64,000 nt of DNA from Pseudopedobacter sp045629485 (GCA_045629485.1 JAZQRF010000199.1:1-64000), one strand, 5' to 3'. Shown: positions 54,391 to 63,762, counted from the first letter of the stretch. Numbers and translations are program-made. The notes: generated by a model from the sequence alone, not told the origin.

Positions 54391-55077
54391 TTAACAGGAT
54401 TGATTTTTTAATAAAGCTTCAGCAACCACCAAATCTTCCTGATAGGTGATTTTAATATTAAAGTGATCACCTTCTTCTAAAAATATTCTATAACCGGCTT
54501 TCTCTACCACAGAAGCATCGTCAGTAAAATCATCAGAAAACTCTTGTTCGTAACCAATTTTAAGCTGTTCTGCAGAGAATGTTTGGGGGGTTTGTACAAG
54601 ATAAACCTGAGATCGGGGAATAGCCCTGGTTTTATCATCGGCTGCAATACGAACAGAATCCTTAGAGCCAATAACTGTTATGGCATTTCCCTTAGCTATT
54701 GCATTTTTGTAACAGTTATCTATGGTGCTTAGAGAAACCAATGGCCTAACGGCATCATGTATGGCTACAAATGCATTGGTTTCGGTAATGGTATCCAGTG
54801 CGTTTTTAACAGAAAAAAAACGTTCTTTTCCTCCGGAAACAATGCTGTACGGAATTTTAAAACCAAATTCTTCAATTTGCATTTTCCAGGTTTCTAAATC
54901 CTGGGGAGATAATACCAAAATAATTTTGGGTTGGTACTGACTTTTATGAAACTTTTCTATGGTGTGCATAAGAATGGGTTTACCTGCAACTGTTAGAAAT
55001 TGCTTAGGTAGCAACGAATTCATTCTCTTACCTGTTCCGCCGGCAACAATTATAGCATAGAAAATAGGATGTTTCAT
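54391..55077 (-). CDS. ispD: 2-C-methyl-D-erythritol 4-phosphate cytidylyltransferase
   Basis: A 228-aa MEP-pathway enzyme making CDP-methylerythritol. Blocks: IIVAGGTGKRMNSLLPKQFL, VSGGKERFFSVKNAL, HDAVRPLVS and FTDDASVVEKAGYRI. It lies after a terminator that separates it from queA, so it should have its own promoter, which I could not identify well. Confidence 0.96.
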   Translation of the reverse strand: MKHPIFYAIIVAGGTGKRMNSLLPKQFLTVAGKPILMHTIEKFHKSQYQPKIILVLSPQDLETWKMQIEEFGFKIPYSIVSGGKERFFSVKNALDTITETNAFVAIHDAVRPLVSLSTIDNCYKNAIAKGNAITVIGSKDSVRIAADDKTRAIPRSQVYLVQTPQTFSAEQLKIGYEQEFSDDFTDDASVVEKAGYRIFLEEGDHFNIKITYQEDLVVAEALLKNQSC

Positions 55078-55094
55078 TTGAGATAAGAATAAAC

Positions 55095-55123
55095 AATAAA
55101 GGCCAAAATTTCCGGCCTTTATT
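55095..55123 (-). terminator. Terminator downstream of queA
   Basis: AATAAAGGCC and GGCCTTTATT pair over 10 bp with a 9-nt loop. Minus-strand sequence after it is T-rich (TTATTGTTTATT). Confidence 0.75.
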
Positions 55124-55128
55124 ATAAT

Positions 55129-56178
55129 TTAGATAATTAGCATGGCATCACCATAGCTATAAAATCTATATTTCTCTTTAACAGCAACTTCATAAGCATG
55201 CATTACATTTTCGTAACCTCCAAATGCCGATACCATCATCAATAAAGTTGATTCTGGTGTATGGAAGTTAGTGATCATGCTATTGGCAATACTAAATTCG
55301 TAAGGAGGGAAAATGAATTTAGAAGTCCAATCATTAATCGGTTTCAATGTATGGTTTGCAGATACAGCAGATTCTATGGCTCTCATAGCAGTTGTACCTA
55401 CAGCGCAAACTCTTCTTTTATGTTCTATAGCATTATTAACAATATCGGCTGCCTTTTGCTCGATAATGATTTGCTCAGAATCCATTTTATGTTTAGTTAG
55501 ATCTTCTACTTCAACTTGTCTAAAAGTTCCTAATCCAACATGTAATGTTACCTCTGCAAAATCAACTCCTTTAAGCTCTAATCTTTTCATTAGTTCGCGG
55601 CTAAAGTGTAGTCCTGCAGTTGGAGCAGCCACAGCACCTTCATTTTTAGCGAAAATGGTTTGGTAACGTTCTTTATCTTCGGCAGTAGGCTTTCTTTTGA
55701 TATATTTAGGAAGAGGAGTTTCTCCTAAAATCTCAATATTCTGACGGAATTCTTCATCAGTACCATCAAATAAGAATCTAATTGTTCGCCCTCTTGATGT
55801 TGTATTATCTACAACTTCGGCAACTAAAAGATCATCATCACCAAAATAAAGTTTATTACCTACTCTTATTTTTCTTGCTGGATCTACTAAAACATCCCAC
55901 AATCTTAATTCTTTATTTAATTCTCTTAAAAGAAAGACTTCTATTGTCGCACCAGTTTTTTCCTTATTTCCGTATAAGCGGGCAGGAAAAACCTTGGTAT
56001 TATTCAAAATCATCACATCTTTTTCTTCAAAATATCCAAGAACATCTTTAAATAACTTGTGTTCTATATTTCCTGTTTTCTTATCTAAAACCATTAATCT
56101 AGACTCGTCGCGTACTTCGGAAGGATTATGAGCAATAAGAGATTCTGGTAAATGGAATTTGAATTGTGATAATTTCAT
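55129..56178 (-). CDS. queA: tRNA preQ1(34) S-adenosylmethionine ribosyltransferase-isomerase
   Basis: A 349-aa enzyme that converts preQ1-tRNA to epoxyqueuosine-tRNA. Blocks: HNPSEVRDESRLMVL, ILNNTKVFPARL, GAVAAPTAGLHFS, HVGLGTFRQVEVE and SMITNFHTPESTLLMMVSAF. Length is normal. Its promoter is the best-formed in the window. queE is 26 kb away. Confidence 0.97.
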   Translation of the reverse strand: MKLSQFKFHLPESLIAHNPSEVRDESRLMVLDKKTGNIEHKLFKDVLGYFEEKDVMILNNTKVFPARLYGNKEKTGATIEVFLLRELNKELRLWDVLVDPARKIRVGNKLYFGDDDLLVAEVVDNTTSRGRTIRFLFDGTDEEFRQNIEILGETPLPKYIKRKPTAEDKERYQTIFAKNEGAVAAPTAGLHFSRELMKRLELKGVDFAEVTLHVGLGTFRQVEVEDLTKHKMDSEQIIIEQKAADIVNNAIEHKRRVCAVGTTAMRAIESAVSANHTLKPINDWTSKFIFPPYEFSIANSMITNFHTPESTLLMMVSAFGGYENVMHAYEVAVKEKYRFYSYGDAMLII

Positions 56179-56203
56179 ATGTTTTGAACAAATATTTGGA
56201 GCG

Positions 56204-56234
56204 CAAATTTACAAAAAGATTGTCATTATTGCAA
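56204..56234 (-). promoter_or_regulatory. queA promoter (TTG, 20 nt, TAAATTTG)
   Basis: On the minus strand TTG (56232-56234), a 20-nt spacer and exact TAAATTTG (56204-56211). The leader to ATG 56178 would be about 20 nt. Confidence 0.65.
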
Positions 56235-56314
56235 TCAACATAAAAGCAGGCATTTTGTTTAGTATTTTTAATACTCACTGTAACTTTTACACTTCACGTT
56301 TGTCTTAATTATAT

Positions 56315-57562
56315 ATGCTATTTCTAAAGCTACTTCGGGAAAGTTTTTTATTTGCAGTAGATGCACTAAGGCAAAATAAGACACGTACTTTTCTTTCTTT
56401 ATTGGGAATCACCATTGGGATATTTACCATTATTAGTGTTTTTGCTGCTGTAGATACTTTTAGAGGGAAGTTGCAGGAAAGTGTAGATAAACTGGGGAGT
56501 AAAACCATTTTCGTGGAGAAATGGCCATGGGGCGGATTTAATGATTATCCATGGTGGAAATATATGCAAAGGCCAACAGTAAATTTAAGGGACTACGAAT
56601 CCTTAAAAGAAAGAATCACTTCTGCTGAGGGTGTTTGCTATCAAATAGGCCTACCTAACAGAACATTAAAATATAAAAGTAATTCCATTGAAGGTGCACA
56701 AATTATGGCAGCTTCTCATGATTATAATAAAACATGGAGTTTTGATTTGTCTGAAGGAAGATATTTTACCGAAAATGAATCTAAAAGTGGAAGCCCGGTT
56801 TGTTTAATTGGAGCTGACCTGGCTGAGGGCTTATTTCCAAACCAAACCGCCGAAGGGAAACAAATTAAAGTTTTAGGCAGGAATATATTGGTTATTGGCG
56901 TTTTTAAAAAGGAGGGAGAAGACATGATGGGGGTCTCCTCTGATAAGACCCTGTTAATTCCACTAAATTTCGCAAAAAACATTGTCGATATTCAAAGTGA
57001 AAATTACGGCCCGCAGATTACTGTCAGAGGGAAAGAATCTGTATCTTTAGAGGAGGTAGAAAGTGAAGTGTCTGGTTTAATGCGGGCAATAAGAAGATTA
57101 AAACCTGTTGAAGATGATAACTTTGCTCTAAATCAAACCACTATCATTACCCAGCACTTAGACCAAATGTTTGCGATTGTAAATTTGGCAGGATGGATTA
57201 TAGGTGGTTTCTCTATTCTTGTTGGAGGCTTTGGAATTGCAAACATCATGTTTGTTTCTGTAAAAGAACGAACCAATATAATTGGAATCCAAAAATCTTT
57301 GGGAGCTAAAAATTATTTCATTCTGCTTCAATTCCTATTCGAGGCCATAGCTTTATCTTTAATTGGGGGATTATTTGGCTTAGCAGTAGTTTATATTCTT
57401 ACTTTAATAAGTACTTATGTCTTTGATTTCGAAATAATATTAGACACCGCTAATATCATAAGAGGGATTTCTATTTCTGCTGTGATAGGGATAATATCCG
57501 GTTTCTGGCCTGCATTTTCTGCGTCCAGATTAGACCCTGTAGAAGCAATCCGATCTAAATAG
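56315..57562 (+). CDS. MacB-like ABC transporter permease
   Basis: A 415-aa permease. One N-terminal transmembrane helix (LLGITIGIFTIISVFAAV), a periplasmic MacB_PCD domain to about residue 280, then three helices (SILVGGFGIANIMFVSV, ALSLIGGLFGLAVVYILTL, ISISAVIGIISGFWPAF) and the ending DPVEAIRSK typical of FtsX permeases. No ATPase is adjacent; candidates in the window are at 2252 and 52392. Divergent from queA. Confidence 0.94.
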   Translation: MLFLKLLRESFLFAVDALRQNKTRTFLSLLGITIGIFTIISVFAAVDTFRGKLQESVDKLGSKTIFVEKWPWGGFNDYPWWKYMQRPTVNLRDYESLKERITSAEGVCYQIGLPNRTLKYKSNSIEGAQIMAASHDYNKTWSFDLSEGRYFTENESKSGSPVCLIGADLAEGLFPNQTAEGKQIKVLGRNILVIGVFKKEGEDMMGVSSDKTLLIPLNFAKNIVDIQSENYGPQITVRGKESVSLEEVESEVSGLMRAIRRLKPVEDDNFALNQTTIITQHLDQMFAIVNLAGWIIGGFSILVGGFGIANIMFVSVKERTNIIGIQKSLGAKNYFILLQFLFEAIALSLIGGLFGLAVVYILTLISTYVFDFEIILDTANIIRGISISAVIGIISGFWPAFSASRLDPVEAIRSK

Positions 57563-57688
57563 GGATTTGAATCTAACACATCAAGCCTTAACCAAAATTT
57601 CCCTGTTAAAGACAGCTAACGCAAATATTACAGTACAACAAGAGTATTTAAAGAAAGAATAACGTTCTTTATCACTTAACTATTCACA

Positions 57689-58036
57689 ATGAAAACTCTG
57701 TTATCTCTATTTTTTGCTGCTATTCTTTTATCTTCTTGTGGTTCCGGTACTGATAAAAGCGATAAGACTATCAATTCAGAAGGAGTAAATAGCTCATCGA
57801 ATCAGCCACTTAACAATCCTGCACATGGTATGCCTGGTCATGATTGTGCTATACCAGAAGGGGCTCCATTACCTCAAAAAGGAAATGCCCAGCAACAATC
57901 ACCCACATCTTTTCCTCCACCTGTACCATCAGAACACCAGAGCTTACCTGCAGAAACTAATAAAGCCGTAAAGCTTAATCCTGCACATGGTATGCCCGGG
58001 CACCGTTGCGAAATTGCAGTTGGAGCACCTCTTTAG
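57689..58036 (+). CDS. Lipoprotein with duplicated NPAHGMPGHxC motif
   Basis: A 115-aa lipoprotein: signal MKTLLSLFFAAILLSSC with lipidated Cys17. A polar linker separates two near-identical 19-residue motifs (43-61 and 97-115) of the form NPAHGMPGHxCxIxxGAPL, exactly 54 residues apart. The second ends the protein. Each copy has two His and one Cys, suggesting metal or haem binding, but no family function is known to me. The linker is rich in Pro, Gln and Ser. Confidence 0.85.
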   Translation: MKTLLSLFFAAILLSSCGSGTDKSDKTINSEGVNSSSNQPLNNPAHGMPGHDCAIPEGAPLPQKGNAQQQSPTSFPPPVPSEHQSLPAETNKAVKLNPAHGMPGHRCEIAVGAPL

Positions 58037-58216
58037 CTAGCTGCCTTGCGCCTGTTGTTGATGCAAAAGCCATAAAACGTTTACGAAGTTTTATTTTTAA
58101 AAGTCTGGTTTGTGAGAATATTTTTTCATAAACTGGATTATTAAACGCATTTAAATATAATTTTATAATCTTTGTGACTGGCAAGTAATTAAATATCCCG
58201 CGTACGCTCCCAGTAT

Positions 58217-60013
58217 ATGAGTTTTTTTATTCATTATTTAAATAACCTCGTAAAAAAAATAGCTAATAAAGAAGCCGATAATATAAATAAGGCGAGGGTA
58301 GAAATGCTGATTTACATCATTGCGGCCTATTTGATATTTAGCGGAATATTATTAATTGCATATCAGTTCGATAACCAACCTCTGCAACAATTAAGGGTAG
58401 CCTTTGTATTTGTTACAGCAATTCTTTTCATTCTCATTCTTAATAGAAATATTAGCTCATGGCGCTTTATTTCCCATTTTGTCATTTGTTTGATAACATT
58501 CGGAATATGGTCTAATCTACTCTTTTATGTAAGAGGAGTAAATATTGCGACCCTTCAATATGTTTGGTTTGCTTGCGCACTTGGTTTTTACATGCATGGT
58601 ACAAAATGGGGATGGTTCTATGCCTGTATCAATGTGATTCCGATTCTTGCTTTCACTATTACCGAGGCTAATTATTTTTCGATAGGAGGTGGTGCACAAA
58701 AGATTAGTTTAGGTTCTTACTTTTTTGTGATCTGCTATAATTTTGCTTTAATTATATTTCTGCATTATTACTTTTTTAAGGCCTTTAATTCTAATTTTAT
58801 TATGCTTACCCAAGCCAAAGACGAATTAAACGTACTAAATAAGAAGCTGAATGATACATTATATGATCTGGAGCAAATCTCTAACTCGAGGATGGATTTT
58901 TTATCCACTATGTCTCATGAGTTGAGAACACCTATGAATGGTGTAATTGGTATTTCTAACGCCTTATTATATAAAAATCCAAGAGAGGACCAAAAAGAAG
59001 ATCTTGCTCTTCTGAAATTTTCTACTGAAAACTTATTGTCTTTAATTAATGATATTCTTGATTTTAATAAATTAGAAGCCAACAAAGTCACGTTAGAAAG
59101 TGTAGATTTTGATCTTGCCCTACTGGTAGAAAATAATTTCGCAACATTCGCTTTAAAAGCGAAAGAGAAGAAATTAGATTTCAATTTTTCTATAGATAAA
59201 CAACTGCAAGGAAAAGTTGTGAGTAGCGATCCAACACGTTTAACACAAGTATTATTAAACTTAATAAATAATGCTATAAAATTTACTGATAAAGGTTATG
59301 TAAATATTATAACCAGGGTGCTATTTATAGATAGTAATATTGTAAAAGTGCGCTTTACAATAGAAGACACCGGCATAGGTATTGAAGCTCATAAGCAGAG
59401 CGAGATATTCGAAGTCTTTGCCCAGGCATCATCACATACCAACAGGCAGTACGGCGGGACCGGACTAGGCTTACCAATAGTGAAGAGAATTTTAGAAATG
59501 TTTAACTCGAATATTTTCATTGAAAGCAAAATTACTAAGGGTACAAAAATGTTTTTTGATATTGATTTCCCTTACAAAGAAGATTCTTTGGCAGATTTAA
59601 AGGAAACTGAACCTATGTTGGATTTAAGTCATTTAAAGATATTGATAGCCGAAGACAACCTGATTAATATATTGGTGATTCAGCGAACCTTAGAAAGGTG
59701 GGGTATTGTACCCGTAATTGCAGAAAATGGTGCTTTAGCATTAGAGAAAATTACAGAAGAAGATTTTGATGTTTTATTGCTGGATATTTATATGCCTGAA
59801 ATGGATGGATACGAAACTTCAAAGGCAATCAGAAACCTGGCCGACCCGGTTAAAGCCAACACCCACATTATAGCTTTTACTGCTACCATCAACAATAACA
59901 TTGCTACAAAAGTTTCAGAATGCGGTATGAATGATTACCTGCCTAAACCATTTAGCCCGCAGCAATTATTTATGAAATTACAACAAATAGTAATGAGTAA
60001 ATCTACTACTTAA
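58217..60013 (+). CDS. Membrane hybrid sensor histidine kinase
   Basis: A 598-aa two-component protein. About six transmembrane helices fill residues 30-195 (no periplasmic sensor domain). The HisKA domain has phospho-acceptor His234 in MSHELRTPMNG. HATPase motifs are NLINNAIKFTDKG, DTGIGIEAHKQ and YGGTGLGLPIV. A C-terminal receiver domain has phospho-acceptor Asp523 in LLLDIYMPEMDG. There is no HPt domain or DNA-binding domain, so a separate phosphorelay partner is expected. Signal unknown. Confidence 0.93.
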   Translation: MSFFIHYLNNLVKKIANKEADNINKARVEMLIYIIAAYLIFSGILLIAYQFDNQPLQQLRVAFVFVTAILFILILNRNISSWRFISHFVICLITFGIWSNLLFYVRGVNIATLQYVWFACALGFYMHGTKWGWFYACINVIPILAFTITEANYFSIGGGAQKISLGSYFFVICYNFALIIFLHYYFFKAFNSNFIMLTQAKDELNVLNKKLNDTLYDLEQISNSRMDFLSTMSHELRTPMNGVIGISNALLYKNPREDQKEDLALLKFSTENLLSLINDILDFNKLEANKVTLESVDFDLALLVENNFATFALKAKEKKLDFNFSIDKQLQGKVVSSDPTRLTQVLLNLINNAIKFTDKGYVNIITRVLFIDSNIVKVRFTIEDTGIGIEAHKQSEIFEVFAQASSHTNRQYGGTGLGLPIVKRILEMFNSNIFIESKITKGTKMFFDIDFPYKEDSLADLKETEPMLDLSHLKILIAEDNLINILVIQRTLERWGIVPVIAENGALALEKITEEDFDVLLLDIYMPEMDGYETSKAIRNLADPVKANTHIIAFTATINNNIATKVSECGMNDYLPKPFSPQQLFMKLQQIVMSKSTT

Positions 60014-60115
60014 TGCTTATAATAAAATGTAATCCAACATCATACAGCTCTTGTATAAATCTATGGGATTTATCACTATATAAATATAAGCTACATGATT
60101 AATTGCAAAAAAAAA

Positions 60116-60129
60116 GTGATATAGATCAC
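60116..60129. promoter_or_regulatory. FNR/CRP-type box upstream of ccoI
   Basis: GTGAT-ATAG-ATCAC is a perfect 14-bp inverted repeat with the 5-4-5 spacing of FNR/CRP-family sites (FNR consensus TTGAT-N4-ATCAA). It is centred about 69 bp before the ccoI ATG. A TAGATTTT (-7-like) at 60173-60180 would put the box near -64. The match is consistent with oxygen-responsive control. Confidence 0.55.
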
Positions 60130-60191
60130 GTTTTCTATCCCAAGCCAATCATTTTAGAAGTCTTGAAATTTATAGATTTTTATAAAATATT

Positions 60192-62576
60192 ATGGCGACA
60201 CTAGTTAAACCGGTTTGTTATCATTGCGGAGAAGACACCTTTACAGGTTCTTATCAGCACCAGGATAAAGTTTTTTGCTGTTCGGGCTGCTTAAATGTTT
60301 ATCAAATTCTATCGGCAAGTAACCTGGGCAGTTACTATAAGCTAAACAATCATCCCGGTAAAACCCAGGTGTCTGCTACACAATTCTCTTACCTTGAAGA
60401 GCCAGAGATCAAGGCTAGACTGATAGACTACACTGACAGCTCTAAAACCATCATCACCTTCTATATCCCTGCTATTCATTGCAGTTCATGTATTTGGTTA
60501 CTAGAGCATTTGCATACCTTACATAAAGGCATACTCGAGAACAGGGTAGACTTCCTGAAGAAGCAGGTTTATATACAATTCGATCATCAACAACTTAGCT
60601 TAAAAGAGTTAGCAGAGCTTTTGCAATCTATAGGTTACGAGCCTCTAATATCTTTACAGGATGTTGTTAAAGAACAAAAGAAGGTTAAAGACAGGCTACC
60701 TTCTAAAATTGCAGTGGCAGGTTTCTGCTTCGGTAATAGTATGTTATTGAGCTTCCCTTCTTATTTTGGTTTATCAGAAGGTATTGATGCTGATTTTAGT
60801 TATTTCTTTGGTTTGCTTAACCTGCTATTTTGTTTCCCGGTAGTATTTTATTCAGGTCGGGATTTCTTTAACAGGGCTTATAAAGACCTGAGGAACGGGA
60901 TACTTAGTCTCGATTTCCCTTTAGCACTGGGTATAGCCGTGTTGTTCTTAAGAACTTTTGTAGAATGTGCTTTTGCCATAGGAGATGGTTTTGCAGATAG
61001 TTTAACAGGGTTGGTTTTCTTCTTATTGACAGGACGATATGTTCAGCAAAAAACCTATTACCATTTATCTTTCGAAAGAGATTACCGTTCCTTCTTCCCC
61101 GTATCTGTTAAAGTTGTTGATGCAAACGGTAAAGAAACAGATGTACCTTTAGAAAAACTTGAGGAAGGGCACCGTATAAGAATTAAAAACCAGGAGATTA
61201 TACCTGCAGATGCTATTCTTTTACAGGGAGAAGCAATGGTAGATTTTAGCTTTGTTACCGGGGAATCTATCCCTGTTCATAAAACGCTGGGAGAAATTAT
61301 TTATGCAGGCGGACGCCAGTTGGGAGGTTTCTTAGAGCTGGAGGTAGTAAAGCCTGTATCACAAAGTTACCTTACACAGCTATGGAATAACGAAGCTTTT
61401 AAGAAGCATTCTTCTACGCGAATCAAAACTTTTGTAAGTAAGGTTAGCCATTACTTTAGTATTATTCTGTTAACAATAGCTTTTGGAGCTTTACTATATT
61501 GGATTCCGCAAGACTGGCAACGTGGGGTTGCTGCTTTTACTGCTGTATTAATTATTGCCTGCCCATGTGCGCTGGCTTTAAGTACGCCTTTTACCATGTC
61601 GGCGGCATTGAGTATTTTTGACAAGAACAAGTTTTACCTTAAAAACACCGAAGTGGTAGAGCAGCTGGCTGCCATAGATACCATTGTATTTGATAAAACC
61701 GGAACGATTACCTTAACAGAGAATGATGGAGTATCCTTTAAAGGAAATTTAAATCATGAGCTCAAAAGTGTTATTTATAGTTTGTGTAAGAATTCATCGC
61801 ATCCACTCAGCCGTAAAATATCTGATTACCTGCAAGACAGCCAGGAAATTCCCCTCGAAAACTATATAGAAGAAGCAGGAAAGGGCCTGCAGGCAACTTA
61901 TAAACAACAAAAAATAAAACTGGGAAGCAGGCTGTATATTGCTGGCCAAAAACAAAACGATACCACACATTCTGAAGTACATGTAAGCGTAGAAAATGAT
62001 TACGCCGGATATTTTACCATCAAACAAAAACTAAGAGCCGGTTTAAAAGAACTGCTTAGCGATTTAAACAGAACATACGATGCACACCTGCTTTCGGGTG
62101 ATGCCAGCCACGATGCGGCTAAGCTTAGTCCGTATTTTAAAAACAGCAATGTACTGCACTTTAAACAATCTCCGCAAGACAAGCTTAATTTCATCAATAA
62201 CTTGCTGCAGATGGGGAATAAGGTAATGATGATTGGGGATGGTTTAAATGACTCGGGTGCACTAAAACAAAGCAATGCTGGGGTAGCCATTACAGATCAT
62301 ATCAATAACTTTACCCCAGGGAGCGATGCCATTCTTGATGCAGCATCTTTACATCTGCTGCCGCGTTTTATGCAGTTTTCAAAATCGGCGGTGAAAGTGA
62401 TTCATTTCTCTTTTATCATATCGTCTACTTATAATGTTTTTGGTTTAGCTTATGCCGTAACCGGGAATTTATCTCCCTTATTTGCAGCTATTTTAATGCC
62501 TTTAAGTACAGTAACCATTATATCTTTTACCAGCCTGGCCACACATTACGCCGCTAAAAAACTAAACCTGTTATGA
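60192..62576 (+). CDS. ccoI: Cu(+)-type P-type ATPase for cbb3 oxidase assembly
   Basis: A 794-aa metal ATPase that supplies copper for cytochrome cbb3 oxidase. An N-terminal Cys-rich region has CYHCGEDT and FCCSGCLN. An HMA-like site follows in AIHCSSCIWLLEHL. Eight transmembrane helices are expected, with the ion motif CPC at residues 457-459 and the phosphorylated Asp501 in FDKTGTITLT. GDGLNDSGAL is the hinge motif. The Cys-rich N-terminus plus CPC and the following ccoS mark the FixI/CcoI type. It has an FNR/CRP-type box upstream and overlaps ccoS by 4 bp. Confidence 0.95.
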   Translation: MATLVKPVCYHCGEDTFTGSYQHQDKVFCCSGCLNVYQILSASNLGSYYKLNNHPGKTQVSATQFSYLEEPEIKARLIDYTDSSKTIITFYIPAIHCSSCIWLLEHLHTLHKGILENRVDFLKKQVYIQFDHQQLSLKELAELLQSIGYEPLISLQDVVKEQKKVKDRLPSKIAVAGFCFGNSMLLSFPSYFGLSEGIDADFSYFFGLLNLLFCFPVVFYSGRDFFNRAYKDLRNGILSLDFPLALGIAVLFLRTFVECAFAIGDGFADSLTGLVFFLLTGRYVQQKTYYHLSFERDYRSFFPVSVKVVDANGKETDVPLEKLEEGHRIRIKNQEIIPADAILLQGEAMVDFSFVTGESIPVHKTLGEIIYAGGRQLGGFLELEVVKPVSQSYLTQLWNNEAFKKHSSTRIKTFVSKVSHYFSIILLTIAFGALLYWIPQDWQRGVAAFTAVLIIACPCALALSTPFTMSAALSIFDKNKFYLKNTEVVEQLAAIDTIVFDKTGTITLTENDGVSFKGNLNHELKSVIYSLCKNSSHPLSRKISDYLQDSQEIPLENYIEEAGKGLQATYKQQKIKLGSRLYIAGQKQNDTTHSEVHVSVENDYAGYFTIKQKLRAGLKELLSDLNRTYDAHLLSGDASHDAAKLSPYFKNSNVLHFKQSPQDKLNFINNLLQMGNKVMMIGDGLNDSGALKQSNAGVAITDHINNFTPGSDAILDAASLHLLPRFMQFSKSAVKVIHFSFIISSTYNVFGLAYAVTGNLSPLFAAILMPLSTVTIISFTSLATHYAAKKLNLL

Positions 62577-62758
62577 GTAGTATTTATTTCCTTATTGCCT
62601 GTAGCATATTTGTAGCGCTACTATTCCTTATAGCCTTTTTATGGGCGCAAAAAAGCGGACAAAACGATGATTTATATACTCCATCTATAAGGATGCTGAT
62701 AGATGATGAAGTAATTGACGACGAAAAAGAAGGGCAGGAGCCTAAACAGAGCAGTTAA
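62573..62758 (+). CDS. ccoS: cbb3 oxidase assembly protein CcoS
   Basis: A 61-aa protein with one N-terminal transmembrane helix (YFLIACSIFVALLFLIAFLW) and a short acidic tail. CcoS is needed for cofactor insertion in cbb3 oxidase. The start overlaps the ccoI stop (ATGA), so translation is coupled. No ccoN, ccoO or ccoP follows. Confidence 0.9.
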   Translation: MSSIYFLIACSIFVALLFLIAFLWAQKSGQNDDLYTPSIRMLIDDEVIDDEKEGQEPKQSS

Positions 62759-62865
62759 TCCTTTGTTTTGCCAAATTCAATTTTAGAGATACAGGAAGTT
62801 AGCGCTTTATTACTTATCGCCGTAGAAATCCCGGCATAACTACCACCTATAATTATTACATCATA
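62755..62865 (-). pseudogene. Remnant of an FAD/NAD-dependent oxidoreductase
   Basis: The minus-strand frame reads YDVIIIGGSYAGISTAIS, the N-terminal dinucleotide-binding motif (GxGxxG-like GGSYAG) of flavin oxidoreductases. A TAA stands just before YDV where the start Met should be. After about 20 codons the similarity ends and a stop follows at 62755, overlapping the ccoS stop. This looks like a decayed 5' end of a larger gene. It is too short to function. Confidence 0.5.
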
Positions 62866-62875
62866 TTATTGTTTA

Positions 62876-63271
62876 TCATACCAGGCGTTCTAATTTCCCT
62901 TTTCTCTTCACCAGGTTTTTATAATCCCATTGGATCTCTTTTGATTTCTTTAACCAACGGTCTAACTGGTTGATGTCTATTTCGGCAAGCGAATTATAGA
63001 AAACAGAAGCGTCTTTAAACTTACTCCCTTTTACAGGTAACCCTTCTTCTTCAAAACCGGCACCGCTCCAAAACATTAAGCGAATGCCTGCTTTCTGTTT
63101 GCTGTAACCCACAATAGGGTTGCCATTTAAAAACCAAACAGGGTGTGCATGCCATATTTTATTTTCGGCCTCGGGCAGCCTGAGGGTGATTTCATGCGAT
63201 AAGGTATCACAGATTTTTCGATCTTCTTCTGATTGCGAACTATTGTATAACGCTATGTCTTTATTGATCAT
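62876..63271 (-). CDS. DUF1801 domain protein
   Basis: A 131-aa soluble protein. Blocks SHEITLRLPEAENKIWHAHP, NPIVGYSKQKAGIRLMFWSG and EIDINQLDRWLKKSKEI match the YdhG/DUF1801 family, which resembles frataxin-like folds of unknown role. It has no signal peptide. It follows the NTF2-like gene by 44 bp on the same strand. Confidence 0.88.
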   Translation of the reverse strand: MINKDIALYNSSQSEEDRKICDTLSHEITLRLPEAENKIWHAHPVWFLNGNPIVGYSKQKAGIRLMFWSGAGFEEEGLPVKGSKFKDASVFYNSLAEIDINQLDRWLKKSKEIQWDYKNLVKRKGKLERLV

Positions 63272-63315
63272 CGATTAAAAAACAGGTTGATGCAATATAC
63301 GAAGAATGAATTACC

Positions 63316-63762
63316 TTACGGAATTAAACCTTTTTCTTCCAGTGCTTTTTGCTCATCTCCGGTGATATAAGAAAATATCTTATGCTCCTCGTCTATAGAC
63401 CAGGTAAAGTAAATCACATCAAATTTTATACTTCCCTTAGAACCGTCTTTTCTTACAAAGTTGGTTTTCCAATGAATCTTCGTCATGTTATGATAAGCAT
63501 CTAAAGCAGTTATCTCTTTAGAGACAATATCCATAGAGGTTATGCCTATGCTTCGGTAAAATACATATCCTTCTGCTATGTTCTTCCTAAAATCTTTGTC
63601 GTTTTTACCGCAGATAACGCCCAGAGGGCTCGATTCTATAAAGCAATTAGCAAAAGAATTTACTGTTGCATCAATGTCTGATGGCTCGTCGTTTAATGCC
63701 TGATTCACCCGCTGCGCATATTCATCGAAAAAGGTTTCCAGTTGTTGGATGCTTTTGTTCAT
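63316..63762 (-). CDS. SnoaL/NTF2-like domain protein
   Basis: A 148-aa protein (preferred start ATG 63762, MNKSIQQLETFFDEYAQ; the frame runs to 63819). The pattern VNSFANCFIESSPLGVICGKN (given by VNSFANCF and PLGVICGK), then THHK-like strands (ITALDAYHNMTKIHWKTNF, IKFDVIYFTW), fits the cone-shaped NTF2-like fold. Family members bind small ligands; function unknown. Confidence 0.78.
   Translation of the reverse strand: MNKSIQQLETFFDEYAQRVNQALNDEPSDIDATVNSFANCFIESSPLGVICGKNDKDFRKNIAEGYVFYRSIGITSMDIVSKEITALDAYHNMTKIHWKTNFVRKDGSKGSIKFDVIYFTWSIDEEHKIFSYITGDEQKALEEKGLIP

Noticed and set aside
57975..58184. Minus-strand ORF of 69 codons downstream of the duplicated-motif lipoprotein
   Set aside because: It overlaps the lipoprotein's second motif in antisense, lacks a promoter, and has no recognised domain.
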